Of a DNA stretch of 64,000 bases, positions 39,289 to 47,133 are shown piece by piece. The translations under genes and the position numbers were made by a program. Within the stretch, counting starts at the first letter, position 1. The number at the start of each line of letters is the position of its first letter. Origin of the DNA: JADZAI01 sp046348585 (GTDB lineage Bacteria; Pseudomonadota; Alphaproteobacteria; Micropepsales; Micropepsaceae); contig JAXMDZ010000002.1 of NCBI GenBank assembly GCA_046348585.1, forward strand, positions 383,806 through 447,805. The letters run 5' to 3'. The notes beneath the pieces were generated by a model. It made no database searches and had not been told where the DNA came from. It saw only the letters and a program-made list of their open reading frames with translations.

Positions 39289-39316
39289 GGCCCCCAACCG
39301 CTCCCGGCTGGGGGCC
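39289..39316. terminator. hairpin between cupin and FAH-family genes
   Basis: GGCCCCCA (39289-39296) and TGGGGGCC (39309-39316) form an 8-base stem with a 12-base loop, two bases after the cupin stop and before the convergent FAH stop at 39325. There is no T tract. Confidence 0.5.
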
Positions 39317-39324
39317 TGCGGCCT

Positions 39325-40311
39325 TCAGCCGGCGATGTGCGGGGCGAGGACGCGGTTGCGCAGCGTGCCGATCTTCTCCACCTCAAGCTCGATGACGTCG
39401 CCCGGCCTGATCGTCTGGCCGGTTTCGAGCGAGCAGCCGCCGCCGACGGTGCCCGAGCAGATCAGTTCGCCGGGATAGAGCGCGCCGCCGCGCGTGAGGT
39501 AGGCGATGAGGTCTTCGAACTTGTAGTGCATGCCCGACGAATTGCCGTGCGAGACCTGCGCCCCGTTCACGCGGACCTTCATGGCGAGCGCGTAAGGGTC
39601 GGGGATTTCGTCGGCGGTGACGATGCACGGGCCGACGCCGTTGCAGAAATCCTTGCCCGCCCCCGGCCCCAGATTGAGCGCGCCCGTCTGCATGACCTTC
39701 ATCTGCTCGTCGCGCGCCGACCAGTCGTTGAAGATCGTGTAGCCGAAGATCGCGCCCTTCGCCTCGGCGGCCGTGACGCCCCGGCATTCCTTGCCGATGA
39801 CGATCGCCCATTCCATCTCGTAGTCGAGGGTCTGCGAGAAGGGCGGCCAGACGACATCGACGTCCGGCCCCACCACCGACATGCGGTTGGAGATGTAATA
39901 GAGCGGGAAGTCGTAGAAGGATTTGGGCAGTTCGAGGCGGCCGGAGGCGACGATTTCGGCGCGCAGCTTTTCGGGATCGGGCGAGGCCTTGATCATGCGC
40001 TCGATCTGCGCCGCCGCCGCGCCCTGAAGATGCGCGGGGAAGCAGAGGCAGTCGCGGATTTGGACCGGGCGCGGCAGCGGCGCGAGCAGGCGGCACTGCG
40101 CCATGGGCAGAACCGCGCCCGGCGGCGGCGCGGCGACGAGCGCGCGCGCCCGATCCCAGGCGGCGGGGCCGGCCTCGATCAGCGCCTGCATGGAGGCCAT
40201 CGCCGGGTCGCCGCCGCCCGCCGCCCGCGCTAGGTCGACGACACGGCTGTCCTGGTCGATCCAGGCGCCGAGCTTCTCGACGCCGCCCGTTTCGAATGTG
40301 ATGAGACGCAT
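39325..40311 (-). CDS. fumarylacetoacetate hydrolase family protein (328 aa)
   Basis: From the ATG at 40311 (GGGGGT upstream) the protein begins MRLITFETGGVEKLGAWIDQ, the N-terminal domain of full-length FAH-family proteins. The catalytic domain has SNRMSVVGPDVDVVWPPFSQTLDYEMEWAIVIGKECRGV, with metal-ligand Glu residues, and TIFNDWSARDEQ. Members hydrolyse or decarboxylate beta-diketo acids from ring cleavage. A second, different FAH-fold gene lies at 42.1 kb, so the two could catalyse successive steps (for example isomerase and decarboxylase or hydrolase). It is divergent from the HpaB-type gene across a region with two operator candidates. Confidence 0.88.
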   Translation of the reverse strand: MRLITFETGGVEKLGAWIDQDSRVVDLARAAGGGDPAMASMQALIEAGPAAWDRARALVAAPPPGAVLPMAQCRLLAPLPRPVQIRDCLCFPAHLQGAAAAQIERMIKASPDPEKLRAEIVASGRLELPKSFYDFPLYYISNRMSVVGPDVDVVWPPFSQTLDYEMEWAIVIGKECRGVTAAEAKGAIFGYTIFNDWSARDEQMKVMQTGALNLGPGAGKDFCNGVGPCIVTADEIPDPYALAMKVRVNGAQVSHGNSSGMHYKFEDLIAYLTRGGALYPGELICSGTVGGGCSLETGQTIRPGDVIELEVEKIGTLRNRVLAPHIAG

Positions 40312-40423
40312 GGGACCCCCGGTATGGGCCGCCTCCTGCCCGCGCACGACAGCGCGGCGCCTCCGGGGCGGCGCTCGGGGCAGAGGGTGGTGGCCGCCGG
40401 CGCGCGGCGTCCAGAGGAAAAAT

Positions 40424-40437
40424 CGGACGCTCGTCTA
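40424..40437. promoter_or_regulatory. degenerate CGGAC-N4-GTCCG site between FAH and HpaB-type genes
   Basis: CGGAC-GCTC-GTCTA keeps one full arm and the same spacer as the site at 37669-37682; the two share the 13-base run TCGGACGCTCGTC. It lies 113 bases upstream of the FAH-family start (40311). Confidence 0.4.
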
Positions 40438-40492
40438 GCGGGCGGCGGGAGCGTGGGGGCGCTTGCGTGGCGCATAAAACTGACTACACTCA

Positions 40493-40512
40493 TATCTGAC
40501 CGTTGTCAGATA
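40493..40512. promoter_or_regulatory. TGAC-N4-GTCA operator candidate upstream of HpaB-type gene
   Basis: Arms TATCTGAC and GTCAGATA are perfectly complementary around the spacer CGTT. It is 75 bases before the HpaB-type start. The core TGAC-N4-GTCA also occurs at 45459-45472 and 46286-46297, both at other promoters of the same pathway. A partial copy, CTGAC-TACA-CTCA, precedes it at about 40480. Confidence 0.7.
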
Positions 40513-40587
40513 GAGCCGTGCGAGCGGGCAAGGGCGGCGGCCGATGGGAAACGAGCGCACCGGCCACGCCGGGCAAGGGAGGATGCA

Positions 40588-42036
40588 ATGACGGCGCGCA
40601 CCGGCCGGCAATATCTCGACGGTTTGCGGGACGACCGCACGGTCTGGCTCGGCAACGAGAAGGTCGACATTCTGAACTGCCCCGCCTTCGCTGGGTCGCT
40701 GAAGGGCATGGCGGGCTATTTCGACTGGCAGAACGCCCATGCCGGCGACTGCCTGACGGCCGACCCGCAGACCGGCGCGCCGATGAGCGCCAGCCTGATC
40801 GTGCCCAGATCGGCCGGCGATCTGGAGAAGCGTCACCGGGCGTTCGACCGCTTCGCGCGCTATTCCAACGGCATGCTCGGCCGCACGCCGGACTATGTGA
40901 ACGTCACGCTGGCCGGGTTCGTGGCGCGCAGCGACATCTTCAGCGCCAAGGGCAGCACAGTTCACGCCGAGCGCCTGGGGCGGTTCTATCGCGAGGTGGT
41001 GGAGCAGGACCTCTCGCTCACCCACACCATCATCCATCCGGTGGTCGATAAGTCGCTGCCCGACACCGAAGGCGTCAACGGCCAGCTCGCGCTGAAGGTG
41101 GTGCGGCGCACCAAGGACAGCATCGTCGTGCGCGGCGCGAAGATCCTGGCGACGCTCGGGCCGTTCGCGGACGAGCTTTTCGTCTATCCCGGCATTCCCC
41201 AGCCGCCCAATGTCGATCCGGCGGTGCTGCTCGCCTTTTCGATTCCGATGAAGACCAAGGGGCTGATCACGCTCTGCCGCGACCATTACGGCGTCGCCGC
41301 CGCGGTGGGCGACCGGCCGTTCTCGTCGCGCTTCGACGAGCAGGACGCGTTCATGATCTTCGACGACGTCGAGATCCCGCTGGAGCGGGTGTTCATCGAC
41401 GGCGATCTGGATGTCTATAACGGGCTGATGCGGCACGGCTGGGCCGCCAACATCATGCAGCAGACCTGCATCCGCGCGGCGGTGAAGCTGGAATTCGCCT
41501 ACGAGATCTGCACCCGCATGGCGCAGGCGACGAATGCCGACAAGCGGCCCGACACGGCGGCGATGCTGGGCGAATTGTGGGGTTATGGCTGCCTGACGCG
41601 GGCCGCCGTGCAAGCCGCCGAGGCCGGGGCGCGCGACTGGGGCAACGGGGCGTTCTTCCCCGACGACCGCCCGTTGCGGGCGCTGCGCGCGCAGATGCCG
41701 GGCTGGATGGTGCGCGCCAACGACATCATCAAGACCATCGGTTCGCACAATCTGCTGGCGACGCCCGCGCTGGAGGCGATCGACAATCCGGAGATCGGCA
41801 AGCTGATCGAGACCTTCATGCCCGGCGCGAACGGCATGAGCGCCCGCGAACGCGCCAAGCTGTTCCGCACGGCCTGGGACTTCGCGGGTTCGGCGCTTGG
41901 CGGCCGCATCGAACTCTACGAGCGCTTCTACCTCGCCAGCGCCCCGCGCAATTTCGCGCTCGACCACATGTTCGCGCAGATGGAGCGGCCCTGGACGCAG
42001 TTCCCTGAGATGATGGCGGCGATCGGCGTCGACTGA
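40588..42036 (+). CDS. 4-hydroxyphenylacetate 3-hydroxylase (HpaB) family oxygenase
   Basis: The 482-residue enzyme opens with TGRQYLDGLRDDRTVWLGNEKVDI, the start typical of HpaB-type FADH2-dependent monooxygenases, and contains HTIIHPVVDKS, FSIPMKTKGLITLCRDHYG, FDEQDAFMIFDDVEIPLERVFIDGD and the C-terminal FAGSALGGRIELYERFY. The family ortho-hydroxylates phenols to catechols using reduced flavin from a partner reductase. No reductase (HpaC) gene is seen in the window. The catechol would feed the extradiol dioxygenase at 43 kb. The ATG at 40588 follows GGGAGGATGC. An inverted repeat shared with two other promoters of the cluster lies upstream. Confidence 0.9.
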   Translation: MTARTGRQYLDGLRDDRTVWLGNEKVDILNCPAFAGSLKGMAGYFDWQNAHAGDCLTADPQTGAPMSASLIVPRSAGDLEKRHRAFDRFARYSNGMLGRTPDYVNVTLAGFVARSDIFSAKGSTVHAERLGRFYREVVEQDLSLTHTIIHPVVDKSLPDTEGVNGQLALKVVRRTKDSIVVRGAKILATLGPFADELFVYPGIPQPPNVDPAVLLAFSIPMKTKGLITLCRDHYGVAAAVGDRPFSSRFDEQDAFMIFDDVEIPLERVFIDGDLDVYNGLMRHGWAANIMQQTCIRAAVKLEFAYEICTRMAQATNADKRPDTAAMLGELWGYGCLTRAAVQAAEAGARDWGNGAFFPDDRPLRALRAQMPGWMVRANDIIKTIGSHNLLATPALEAIDNPEIGKLIETFMPGANGMSARERAKLFRTAWDFAGSALGGRIELYERFYLASAPRNFALDHMFAQMERPWTQFPEMMAAIGVD

Positions 42037-42062
42037 CCGCCCGCCATCGCAGCGCAAACGAG

Positions 42063-42091
42063 AAGGGCGCGGCCGCCGGGGCCGCGCCCTT
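42063..42091. terminator. bidirectional hairpin terminator after HpaB-type gene
   Basis: AAGGGCGCGGCC (42063-42074) and GGCCGCGCCCTT (42080-42091) form a perfect 12-base stem with a 5-base loop, followed by TCTTC. It sits between the convergent HpaB-type gene (stop 42036) and FAH-fold gene (stop 42109). Confidence 0.75.
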
Positions 42092-42108
42092 TCTTCATCG
42101 TTCCGCCT

Positions 42109-42939
42109 TCAGAACTGGCCGAGCGCCACGCGGCGGACCGCCTCGCTGTCGGTCGGCTGGTGGCCGACGCGATGGAGCGGCGCGGGCACTTCCTGCACCG
42201 TGTTGGAGAGGCGGCCGATATTGGTGATCTCGACCTCCACCACATCGCCCGGCGTCATCGGCCGGGAATTGGCCGGGGTGCCGGTCAGCACGATGTCGCC
42301 CGGCAGGAAGGTGATGTGGCGCGACAGATCGGCGAAGATGAAGTCGATGGGGAAGGTCATCTCGCTGACCGGGCCGTCCTGCACGACCTTGCCGTTGATA
42401 TAGGTCCTGACCGTCTGGGCGCGGATGTCGACGCCGCGCACGATGCCCGGCCCGACGGGGCAGAAGCCGTCCTGGCCCTTCACCCGCAGCATCGAGCCGG
42501 CGTCGGTGTCGCGGAAATCCTGCGCGCCGACATCGTTGGCGGGGGCGAAGCCGGCGAGATGGTCCCAGACGTCCTCGCGCGCGACGTTGCGCATCGGCTT
42601 GCCGACGATCGCCGCGATCTCGCCTTCGTAGTTGAGATATTGGCAGTCGGCCGGACGGCTGACCCGGCCGCGATGGGCGTTGAGCGTCGTCAGCGGCTTC
42701 TGGAAATAGGTCGGGTTGACCAGCGGCGGCGCCTTGAACTCCAGACGGCGGGAATCGTAGTTGAGGTGGATACAGATGATCTTGGTCGGATCGCAGGGCG
42801 GCAGATAGACCGCTTCCGCCTCGGCGATCGTGCGGCCATCGCCGAGGCGCAGCCGCTCGCCTTCCGGGCGCACCCAGTGCGGCGTTCCTTCATGCAGAAT
42901 GCGGCGCCATTCCTCGCGCGGTCCGTCGAGCACCGACAT
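42109..42939 (-). CDS. FAH-fold isomerase/decarboxylase, HpaG-like
   Basis: The 276-residue protein is a short-form FAH-fold enzyme. KIICIHLNYDSRRLEFKAPP and TYFQKPLTTLNAHRG resemble HpaG/COHED enzymes. YEGEIAAIVGKPMRNVAREDVWDHLAGFAPANDVGAQDFR carries metal-ligand acidic residues, and LPGDIVLTGTPANSRPMTPGDVVEVEI is the conserved C-terminal motif. In homoprotocatechuate catabolism this enzyme decarboxylates and isomerises the diacid made after ring cleavage and aldehyde oxidation. It is 46 bases downstream of the extradiol dioxygenase in the same operon. Confidence 0.88.
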   Translation of the reverse strand: MSVLDGPREEWRRILHEGTPHWVRPEGERLRLGDGRTIAEAEAVYLPPCDPTKIICIHLNYDSRRLEFKAPPLVNPTYFQKPLTTLNAHRGRVSRPADCQYLNYEGEIAAIVGKPMRNVAREDVWDHLAGFAPANDVGAQDFRDTDAGSMLRVKGQDGFCPVGPGIVRGVDIRAQTVRTYINGKVVQDGPVSEMTFPIDFIFADLSRHITFLPGDIVLTGTPANSRPMTPGDVVEVEITNIGRLSNTVQEVPAPLHRVGHQPTDSEAVRRVALGQF

Positions 42940-42985
42940 GGGCGAACTCCTTCTTGCTGGATTGCGGCCGTTGGCGGGCGGCGTT

Positions 42986-43888
42986 TCAGGCCGGAACCAT
43001 GAAGTCCTTCATGGAGCCGGGCACCGGCGCGTGGCCGAAAGCGTCCGACTGGTAGTATTCCGACTGCGCCAGAGCCGCGCGGCCGCCCCAGCCGATCTCG
43101 TTCATGTAGCCCGAGGGGTTCTTGAAGTAGAACGAGAACATCTGATCGTTGGAGTGGCTGCCCGGCTCGATGATCACCGGCAGCCCGGCCTTGACGACGA
43201 GATCGTGGGTCAGCCCGACATCGGCGATGTTGTCGACCTCCATCATCAGATGGTTGATGCGCTTCTCGCCGGGGCCGCTGAAGGCGAAGGTGTGCTGACG
43301 CTCGTTGCAGTTGAGGAACATGAGCGGCAGGGCCTGCGGCGCGCCCGGAAGGGCGAGCTTGTATTCGATGCCGCCGCGCATGCCGAGCAGGCGGTAGAAC
43401 TCGCACGTCGCATCGAGGCCGGCGGTCTGCGACTGCATGACATGGCCGAGCCCGCCGCCGCCGGTCTTGAAGCGTCCGTGCATCCGGCGGCCCGGATGGA
43501 AGGGCTTGTCGAACTGCACATGCGGCCCGTGGAAGATTTCGAGCGCAAAGCCGTTGGGATCGTTCAGCATCATGACTTCAAGGACGTGGCGCTCCTCGGC
43601 CTCGGCCTCCGACCCGATGCGGATGTCGATGCCGGCGGCCTTGAGCTTCGCCGCCAGAGCGCGGAACTCGACCTGCCCCGCGACCCTGAGGCCGTTCACC
43701 ATCAGATCGTCGCGGCCGTTCTGGACCAGCGTGATGCGGTGATGCCAGTAGTCCATCCGGAGGAAGCACTTGGCGGGATCGTCCGAGGGCACGACCTCCA
43801 GCCCCAGCACCTGCGCCGCGAAGGTCTTCCACGCCGCGAGGTCGCTGACCCCCAGCGTCACATAGCCGAGTTCCGTCACCTGGGTCAT
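42986..43888 (-). CDS. type I extradiol ring-cleavage dioxygenase
   Basis: The 300-residue product has two vicinal-oxygen-chelate domains. Likely Fe(II) ligands are the His in GGGLGHVMQS (about residue 150), the His in RINHLMMEVDN (about 216) and the Glu in GYMNEIGWGG. The N-terminal domain (ELGYVTLGVSDLAAWKTF) lacks ligands, as usual for BphC/HpaD-like enzymes. It opens a catechol next to one hydroxyl to give a muconic semialdehyde. The ATG at 43888 follows GGAGGATGAC and lies one base after the dehydrogenase stop, so the two are coupled. Substrate could be homoprotocatechuate, judging from the downstream gene set. Confidence 0.88.
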   Translation of the reverse strand: MTQVTELGYVTLGVSDLAAWKTFAAQVLGLEVVPSDDPAKCFLRMDYWHHRITLVQNGRDDLMVNGLRVAGQVEFRALAAKLKAAGIDIRIGSEAEAEERHVLEVMMLNDPNGFALEIFHGPHVQFDKPFHPGRRMHGRFKTGGGGLGHVMQSQTAGLDATCEFYRLLGMRGGIEYKLALPGAPQALPLMFLNCNERQHTFAFSGPGEKRINHLMMEVDNIADVGLTHDLVVKAGLPVIIEPGSHSNDQMFSFYFKNPSGYMNEIGWGGRAALAQSEYYQSDAFGHAPVPGSMKDFMVPA

Positions 43889-43889
43889 G

Positions 43890-45362
43890 TCATCCTCCGG
43901 TCTGGCCGAACGATCCCTTGCGGACCGATATGTTCTTGATGTCGGCGTAGAAATCGAAGCTCCAGGAGCCGCCCTCGCGGCCGATCCCGGAATTGCGGCT
44001 GCCGCCGAACGGCGCCGCGAGATCGCGGATGAAGAAGCAATTGACCCAGAGCGTTCCGGCGACGACGCGCGAGGCGATGCGCATGGCGCGCGCCTCGTCG
44101 CGGCTGAAAAGAACGCCGGCGAGGCCGTATTGCGTGCCGTTGGCGAGCGCGATCGCCTGATCGTCGGACGAGAAGGTCTGCCAGGTGAGGACCGGGCCGA
44201 AGACTTCCTGCTGGGCGATTTCCCACGCCGGATCGACATGGCGAAAGAGCGTCGGCTGGAAATAGAGGGTGCCGAAATTGGCGCGCGAGCCGCCCCACAG
44301 CGCCTCCGCCCCGTCGGCCTTGGCGCGTTCGACGAAGCCGGCGACGCGGTCGAAATGTTCCTGCGTGATCAGCGGGCCGACCCTGGTCGCGCCGTCGCGC
44401 GGGTCGCCGACGACCATGTGGGCGGCGGCGTCGCGGACCTTGGCGAGGAAGACCTCCTCGATCGAGGCTTCGACCAGAACGCGGGTGCCCGCGAGGCAGA
44501 CCTGACCGGCGTTCATATACTGCGCGGCGACGGTCTGCGCGGCCGCATCGAGATCGGCGTCGGCGCAGACGATGAAGGGCGACTTGCCGCCCAACTCCGC
44601 GCTCATCGGGGTGATCGAGCGCGCGGCGGCCTGACCGATCAGCCGGGCGGTGCCGGTCGAGCCGGTGAAGCTGATGCGATCGATATCGGCGTGATTGACG
44701 AGGGCGTCGCCCGCCGTCTCGCCGATGCCCTGGACGACGTTGAGGACGCCCGCCGGAACGCCCGCGGCGTGGGCGATGTCGGCCATCAGCGAGCAGGTGA
44801 GCGGGGCCCATTCGGGCGGCTTGACGACGACCGTGTTGCCGGCCGCCAGAGCGGGGCCGACCTTCCACGTCGTCAGCATCAGGGGCGCGTTCCACGGCGT
44901 GATCAGGGCGGCGACGCCGGCGGGATCGTAGCGCACATGATTGACGACTTCCGGCGAGTCGATGACGTGATCCTTCAGCGTCATCGCCCAGTCGGCGAAG
45001 AACTCGATGTTCTGGGCGGCGCGCGGCACGACGCGGTGCAGATTGCCGGCGAGCAGCGAGCCGTTGTCCATGGTCTCGACCGCCGCGAGATCCTTGGCCC
45101 GCGCCTTCAACCCGTCAGCGAAACGCTTGAGGATGGGCAGACGCCCTTCCGGACCCAGCGCGGCCCAGGCCGGAAAGGCCTTGCGCGCCGCATCGACCGC
45201 CGCGCCGATCTCGGCCCCGGTCCCCGCAGCGATATCGCAGAGATGCGAGCCATCGACCGGCGAGATGTCGGCGAAGCGATCCGCGGACGGAACGCGGCGG
45301 CCGCCGATCCAGTGATCGGTCGATACCTCGACGCCCGCGACGATGGCTGCGTTGTCGGCCAC
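43890..45362 (-). CDS. aldehyde dehydrogenase, HpaE-like semialdehyde type
   Basis: The 490-residue product starts at a GTG at 45362 preceded by AGGAGG. It shows PWNAPLMLTTWKVGPALAAGN, FTGSTGTARLIG, the catalytic Glu motif SAELGGKSPFIVCADAD, the catalytic Cys in MNAGQVCLAGTR and EVFGPVLTW. PPEWAPLTC and the neighbouring ring-cleavage genes favour 5-carboxymethyl-2-hydroxymuconate semialdehyde or a close analogue as substrate. The CTGAC-TATA-GTCAG palindrome is 97 bases before the start. It is the first gene of the leftward dehydrogenase, dioxygenase, HpaG-like operon. Confidence 0.9.
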   Translation of the reverse strand: MADNAAIVAGVEVSTDHWIGGRRVPSADRFADISPVDGSHLCDIAAGTGAEIGAAVDAARKAFPAWAALGPEGRLPILKRFADGLKARAKDLAAVETMDNGSLLAGNLHRVVPRAAQNIEFFADWAMTLKDHVIDSPEVVNHVRYDPAGVAALITPWNAPLMLTTWKVGPALAAGNTVVVKPPEWAPLTCSLMADIAHAAGVPAGVLNVVQGIGETAGDALVNHADIDRISFTGSTGTARLIGQAAARSITPMSAELGGKSPFIVCADADLDAAAQTVAAQYMNAGQVCLAGTRVLVEASIEEVFLAKVRDAAAHMVVGDPRDGATRVGPLITQEHFDRVAGFVERAKADGAEALWGGSRANFGTLYFQPTLFRHVDPAWEIAQQEVFGPVLTWQTFSSDDQAIALANGTQYGLAGVLFSRDEARAMRIASRVVAGTLWVNCFFIRDLAAPFGGSRNSGIGREGGSWSFDFYADIKNISVRKGSFGQTGG

Positions 45363-45458
45363 TTCCTGCCCTCCTGAGGCGCGCGGTTCGGACCGCGCCG
45401 TTTCTTTCGCCCGCGCCGCGTGCCATTTCGGGAGCCGCCGCACTGACGATCTTCATTT

Positions 45459-45472
45459 CTGACTATAGTCAG
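45459..45472. promoter_or_regulatory. TGAC-N4-GTCA operator candidate upstream of HpaE-like gene
   Basis: CTGACTATAGTCAG is a perfect 14-base palindrome in the 238-base gap between the divergent dehydrogenase (45362) and TetR (45601) genes, so it can serve both promoters. The TGACTATAGTCA core is repeated at 46286-46297. Confidence 0.75.
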
Positions 45473-45600
45473 TTTATCGAGCGCAGCGCCGCCGTCAACC
45501 CTTGTGCCGCGGCCGATGGGCGGCCCCGGCGGCCGCATTGACTTTGGCACGGCGAGGCCGAATTGCTTGTGCGTGCGACACTTGAGGAGGCGGTAGCGGC

Positions 45601-46281
45601 GTGGCGGTGAGGGGGAAGGCGCGGGGTGCGGCGGCCGGCGCGAAACCGGCCGCGAAACAGGCGGACGAGCCGGAGAAGCGCCCGCTCGGCAGGCGCGAGC
45701 GCAACAAGCTGGAAAAGCGCGCCCGGATCGTCGCCGCGGCGCGGCGGCTGTTCGGCGAAAAAGGCTTTCAGGAAACCACCACGCAGGAGATCGCCGAAGC
45801 CGCCGATATCGGCATCGGCACGCTGTTCCTCTATGCGCGCTCGAAGGAGGACCTTCTGGTGATGGTCTTCCGGGACGAGATGATCGAGACGGCCCATGCG
45901 GCGTTCGCCAGGCTGCGCCCCGGCGAGCCGCTGCTCGACCAGCTGATGCGGGTCTTCCAGAGCATGATGGACTATCACGGGCGCGATGTCGGCCTCGCCC
46001 GGATCCTGCTGAAGGAGATCATGTTCCAGGCGACCGACGAGCGCATGGCCGACATCACCGGCCTGCTCAAAATCATCTATGCGGGGCTCGCCGAGCTGCT
46101 GGTCGCGGCCCGCAAGGCCGGCGCTTACAAGGGCGACGCCGATCCGCTTCTGGTCGCCGAGGTGCTGTTCGCCAATTACTACATGGATCTGCTGGGCTGG
46201 CTTGGCGGGCGGCTGACGAAGCGGCAGACGCTCGACGCCATGCGCAAGCACCTCGCCATCGTCGTCGGTTGCGCTGTCTGA
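45601..46281 (+). CDS. TetR-family regulator of the meta-cleavage cluster
   Basis: The 226-residue protein has a basic Ala-rich N-terminus, then the HTH RIVAAARRLFGEKGFQETTTQEIAEAADIGIGTLFLYARSKEDL. The ligand domain contains HGRDVGLARILLKEIMFQ and FANYYMDLLGWLGGRL. A GTG start follows GAGGAGG by about ten bases; a second GTG two codons further in is possible. Identical TGACTATAGTCA palindromes lie on both sides of the gene, before the HpaE-like operon and before the HpaI-like operon, and a related one before the HpaB-type gene. It is therefore the likely repressor of all three units and of itself, with a pathway acid or catechol as probable inducer. Confidence 0.9.
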   Translation: MAVRGKARGAAAGAKPAAKQADEPEKRPLGRRERNKLEKRARIVAAARRLFGEKGFQETTTQEIAEAADIGIGTLFLYARSKEDLLVMVFRDEMIETAHAAFARLRPGEPLLDQLMRVFQSMMDYHGRDVGLARILLKEIMFQATDERMADITGLLKIIYAGLAELLVAARKAGAYKGDADPLLVAEVLFANYYMDLLGWLGGRLTKRQTLDAMRKHLAIVVGCAV

Positions 46282-46285
46282 TTAT

Positions 46286-46297
46286 TGACTATAGTCA
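46286..46297. promoter_or_regulatory. TGAC-N4-GTCA operator candidate upstream of HpaI-like gene
   Basis: TGACTATAGTCA is a perfect 12-base palindrome identical to the core at 45459-45472, five bases after the TetR stop and 72 bases before the aldolase start. A further small repeat, ATGAC-A-GTCAT, follows at 46304-46314 and may be a second half of the site. Confidence 0.7.
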
Positions 46298-46368
46298 CTT
46301 ATGATGACAGTCATTTAGAAAGCCGATCCGGCGGCGAAGACCGCCGGACCCTGCCGGGAGGATGCGGT

Positions 46369-47133
46369 ATGTCACTGAAGAGCCGGTGGGCGGCGGGCGA
46401 AGCGACGCTCGGCGCCTGGTGCATGATCCCGAGCGCCCTTTCCGCCGAGGCGTTGTCCGGCGCAGGCTTCGACTGGGTTCTGGTCGACATGCAGCACGGC
46501 TGCATGGACTACGAGACCGCGCTGTCGATGATCCGGGCCATCGACCTCGGCGGGGCTGTGCCCATCGTGCGCGTGCCCTGGAACGATCCGGGCATCATCG
46601 GGCGGGTGCTGGATGCGGGCGCGCTCGGCGTCGTCATTCCGATGATCCAGTCGGCGGCGGACGCAAAGCGGGCGGCCGACGCCTGTCTCTATCCGCCGGT
46701 GGGCAGCCGCAGCTTCGGTCCGATCCGCGTGGGCCTGCGGGACGGGCAGGGTTATTTCGCCAACGCCAATGCGCGCGTCGCGGTCATCCCGATGATCGAG
46801 ACGGCGCAGGCGCTGGCCGAGGTCGAGGAGATCGCCGCGACGCCCGGCGTCGATGCGCTGTTCGTGGGGCCGTTCGATCTTTCCATCGCGCTCGGCCTGC
46901 CGCCCGGCGACAATGACGGCAAGCCGGCCTTCGATGCGGCGATCGCGGCGGTGACGGCCGCCGCCCGGCGCGTCGGCATCGCGTCCGCCGTGCTCTCCAA
47001 CGCAAAGGTCGCGCCGCTGCGGCTGAAACAGGGATTCAAGATGATTTCGGTCGCGACCGATCTGGCGACCCTGACGGGCGCCGCCCGCGCCGATCTCGAA
47101 ACCGTCCGCCGCGCCGGAGGCCCCGATGCTTGA
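46369..47133 (+). CDS. HpaI/HpcH-family class II aldolase
   Basis: The 254-residue enzyme has the family pattern: LGAWCMIPSALSAEALSGAGFDWVLVDMQHG near the start, RVPWNDPGIIGRVLDAGALGVVIPMI, YPPVGSRSFGPIR, the metal-ligand Glu in VIPMIETAQAL, and FVGPFDLSIALG with the Asp. In the Hpa pathway it splits 4-hydroxy-2-oxoheptane-1,7-dioate into pyruvate and succinic semialdehyde. The ATG at 46369 follows GGGAGGATGC; earlier codons in frame have no ribosome site. It overlaps the hydratase gene by eight bases and together they form a two-gene operon behind a palindrome. Confidence 0.9.
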   Translation: MSLKSRWAAGEATLGAWCMIPSALSAEALSGAGFDWVLVDMQHGCMDYETALSMIRAIDLGGAVPIVRVPWNDPGIIGRVLDAGALGVVIPMIQSAADAKRAADACLYPPVGSRSFGPIRVGLRDGQGYFANANARVAVIPMIETAQALAEVEEIAATPGVDALFVGPFDLSIALGLPPGDNDGKPAFDAAIAAVTAAARRVGIASAVLSNAKVAPLRLKQGFKMISVATDLATLTGAARADLETVRRAGGPDA

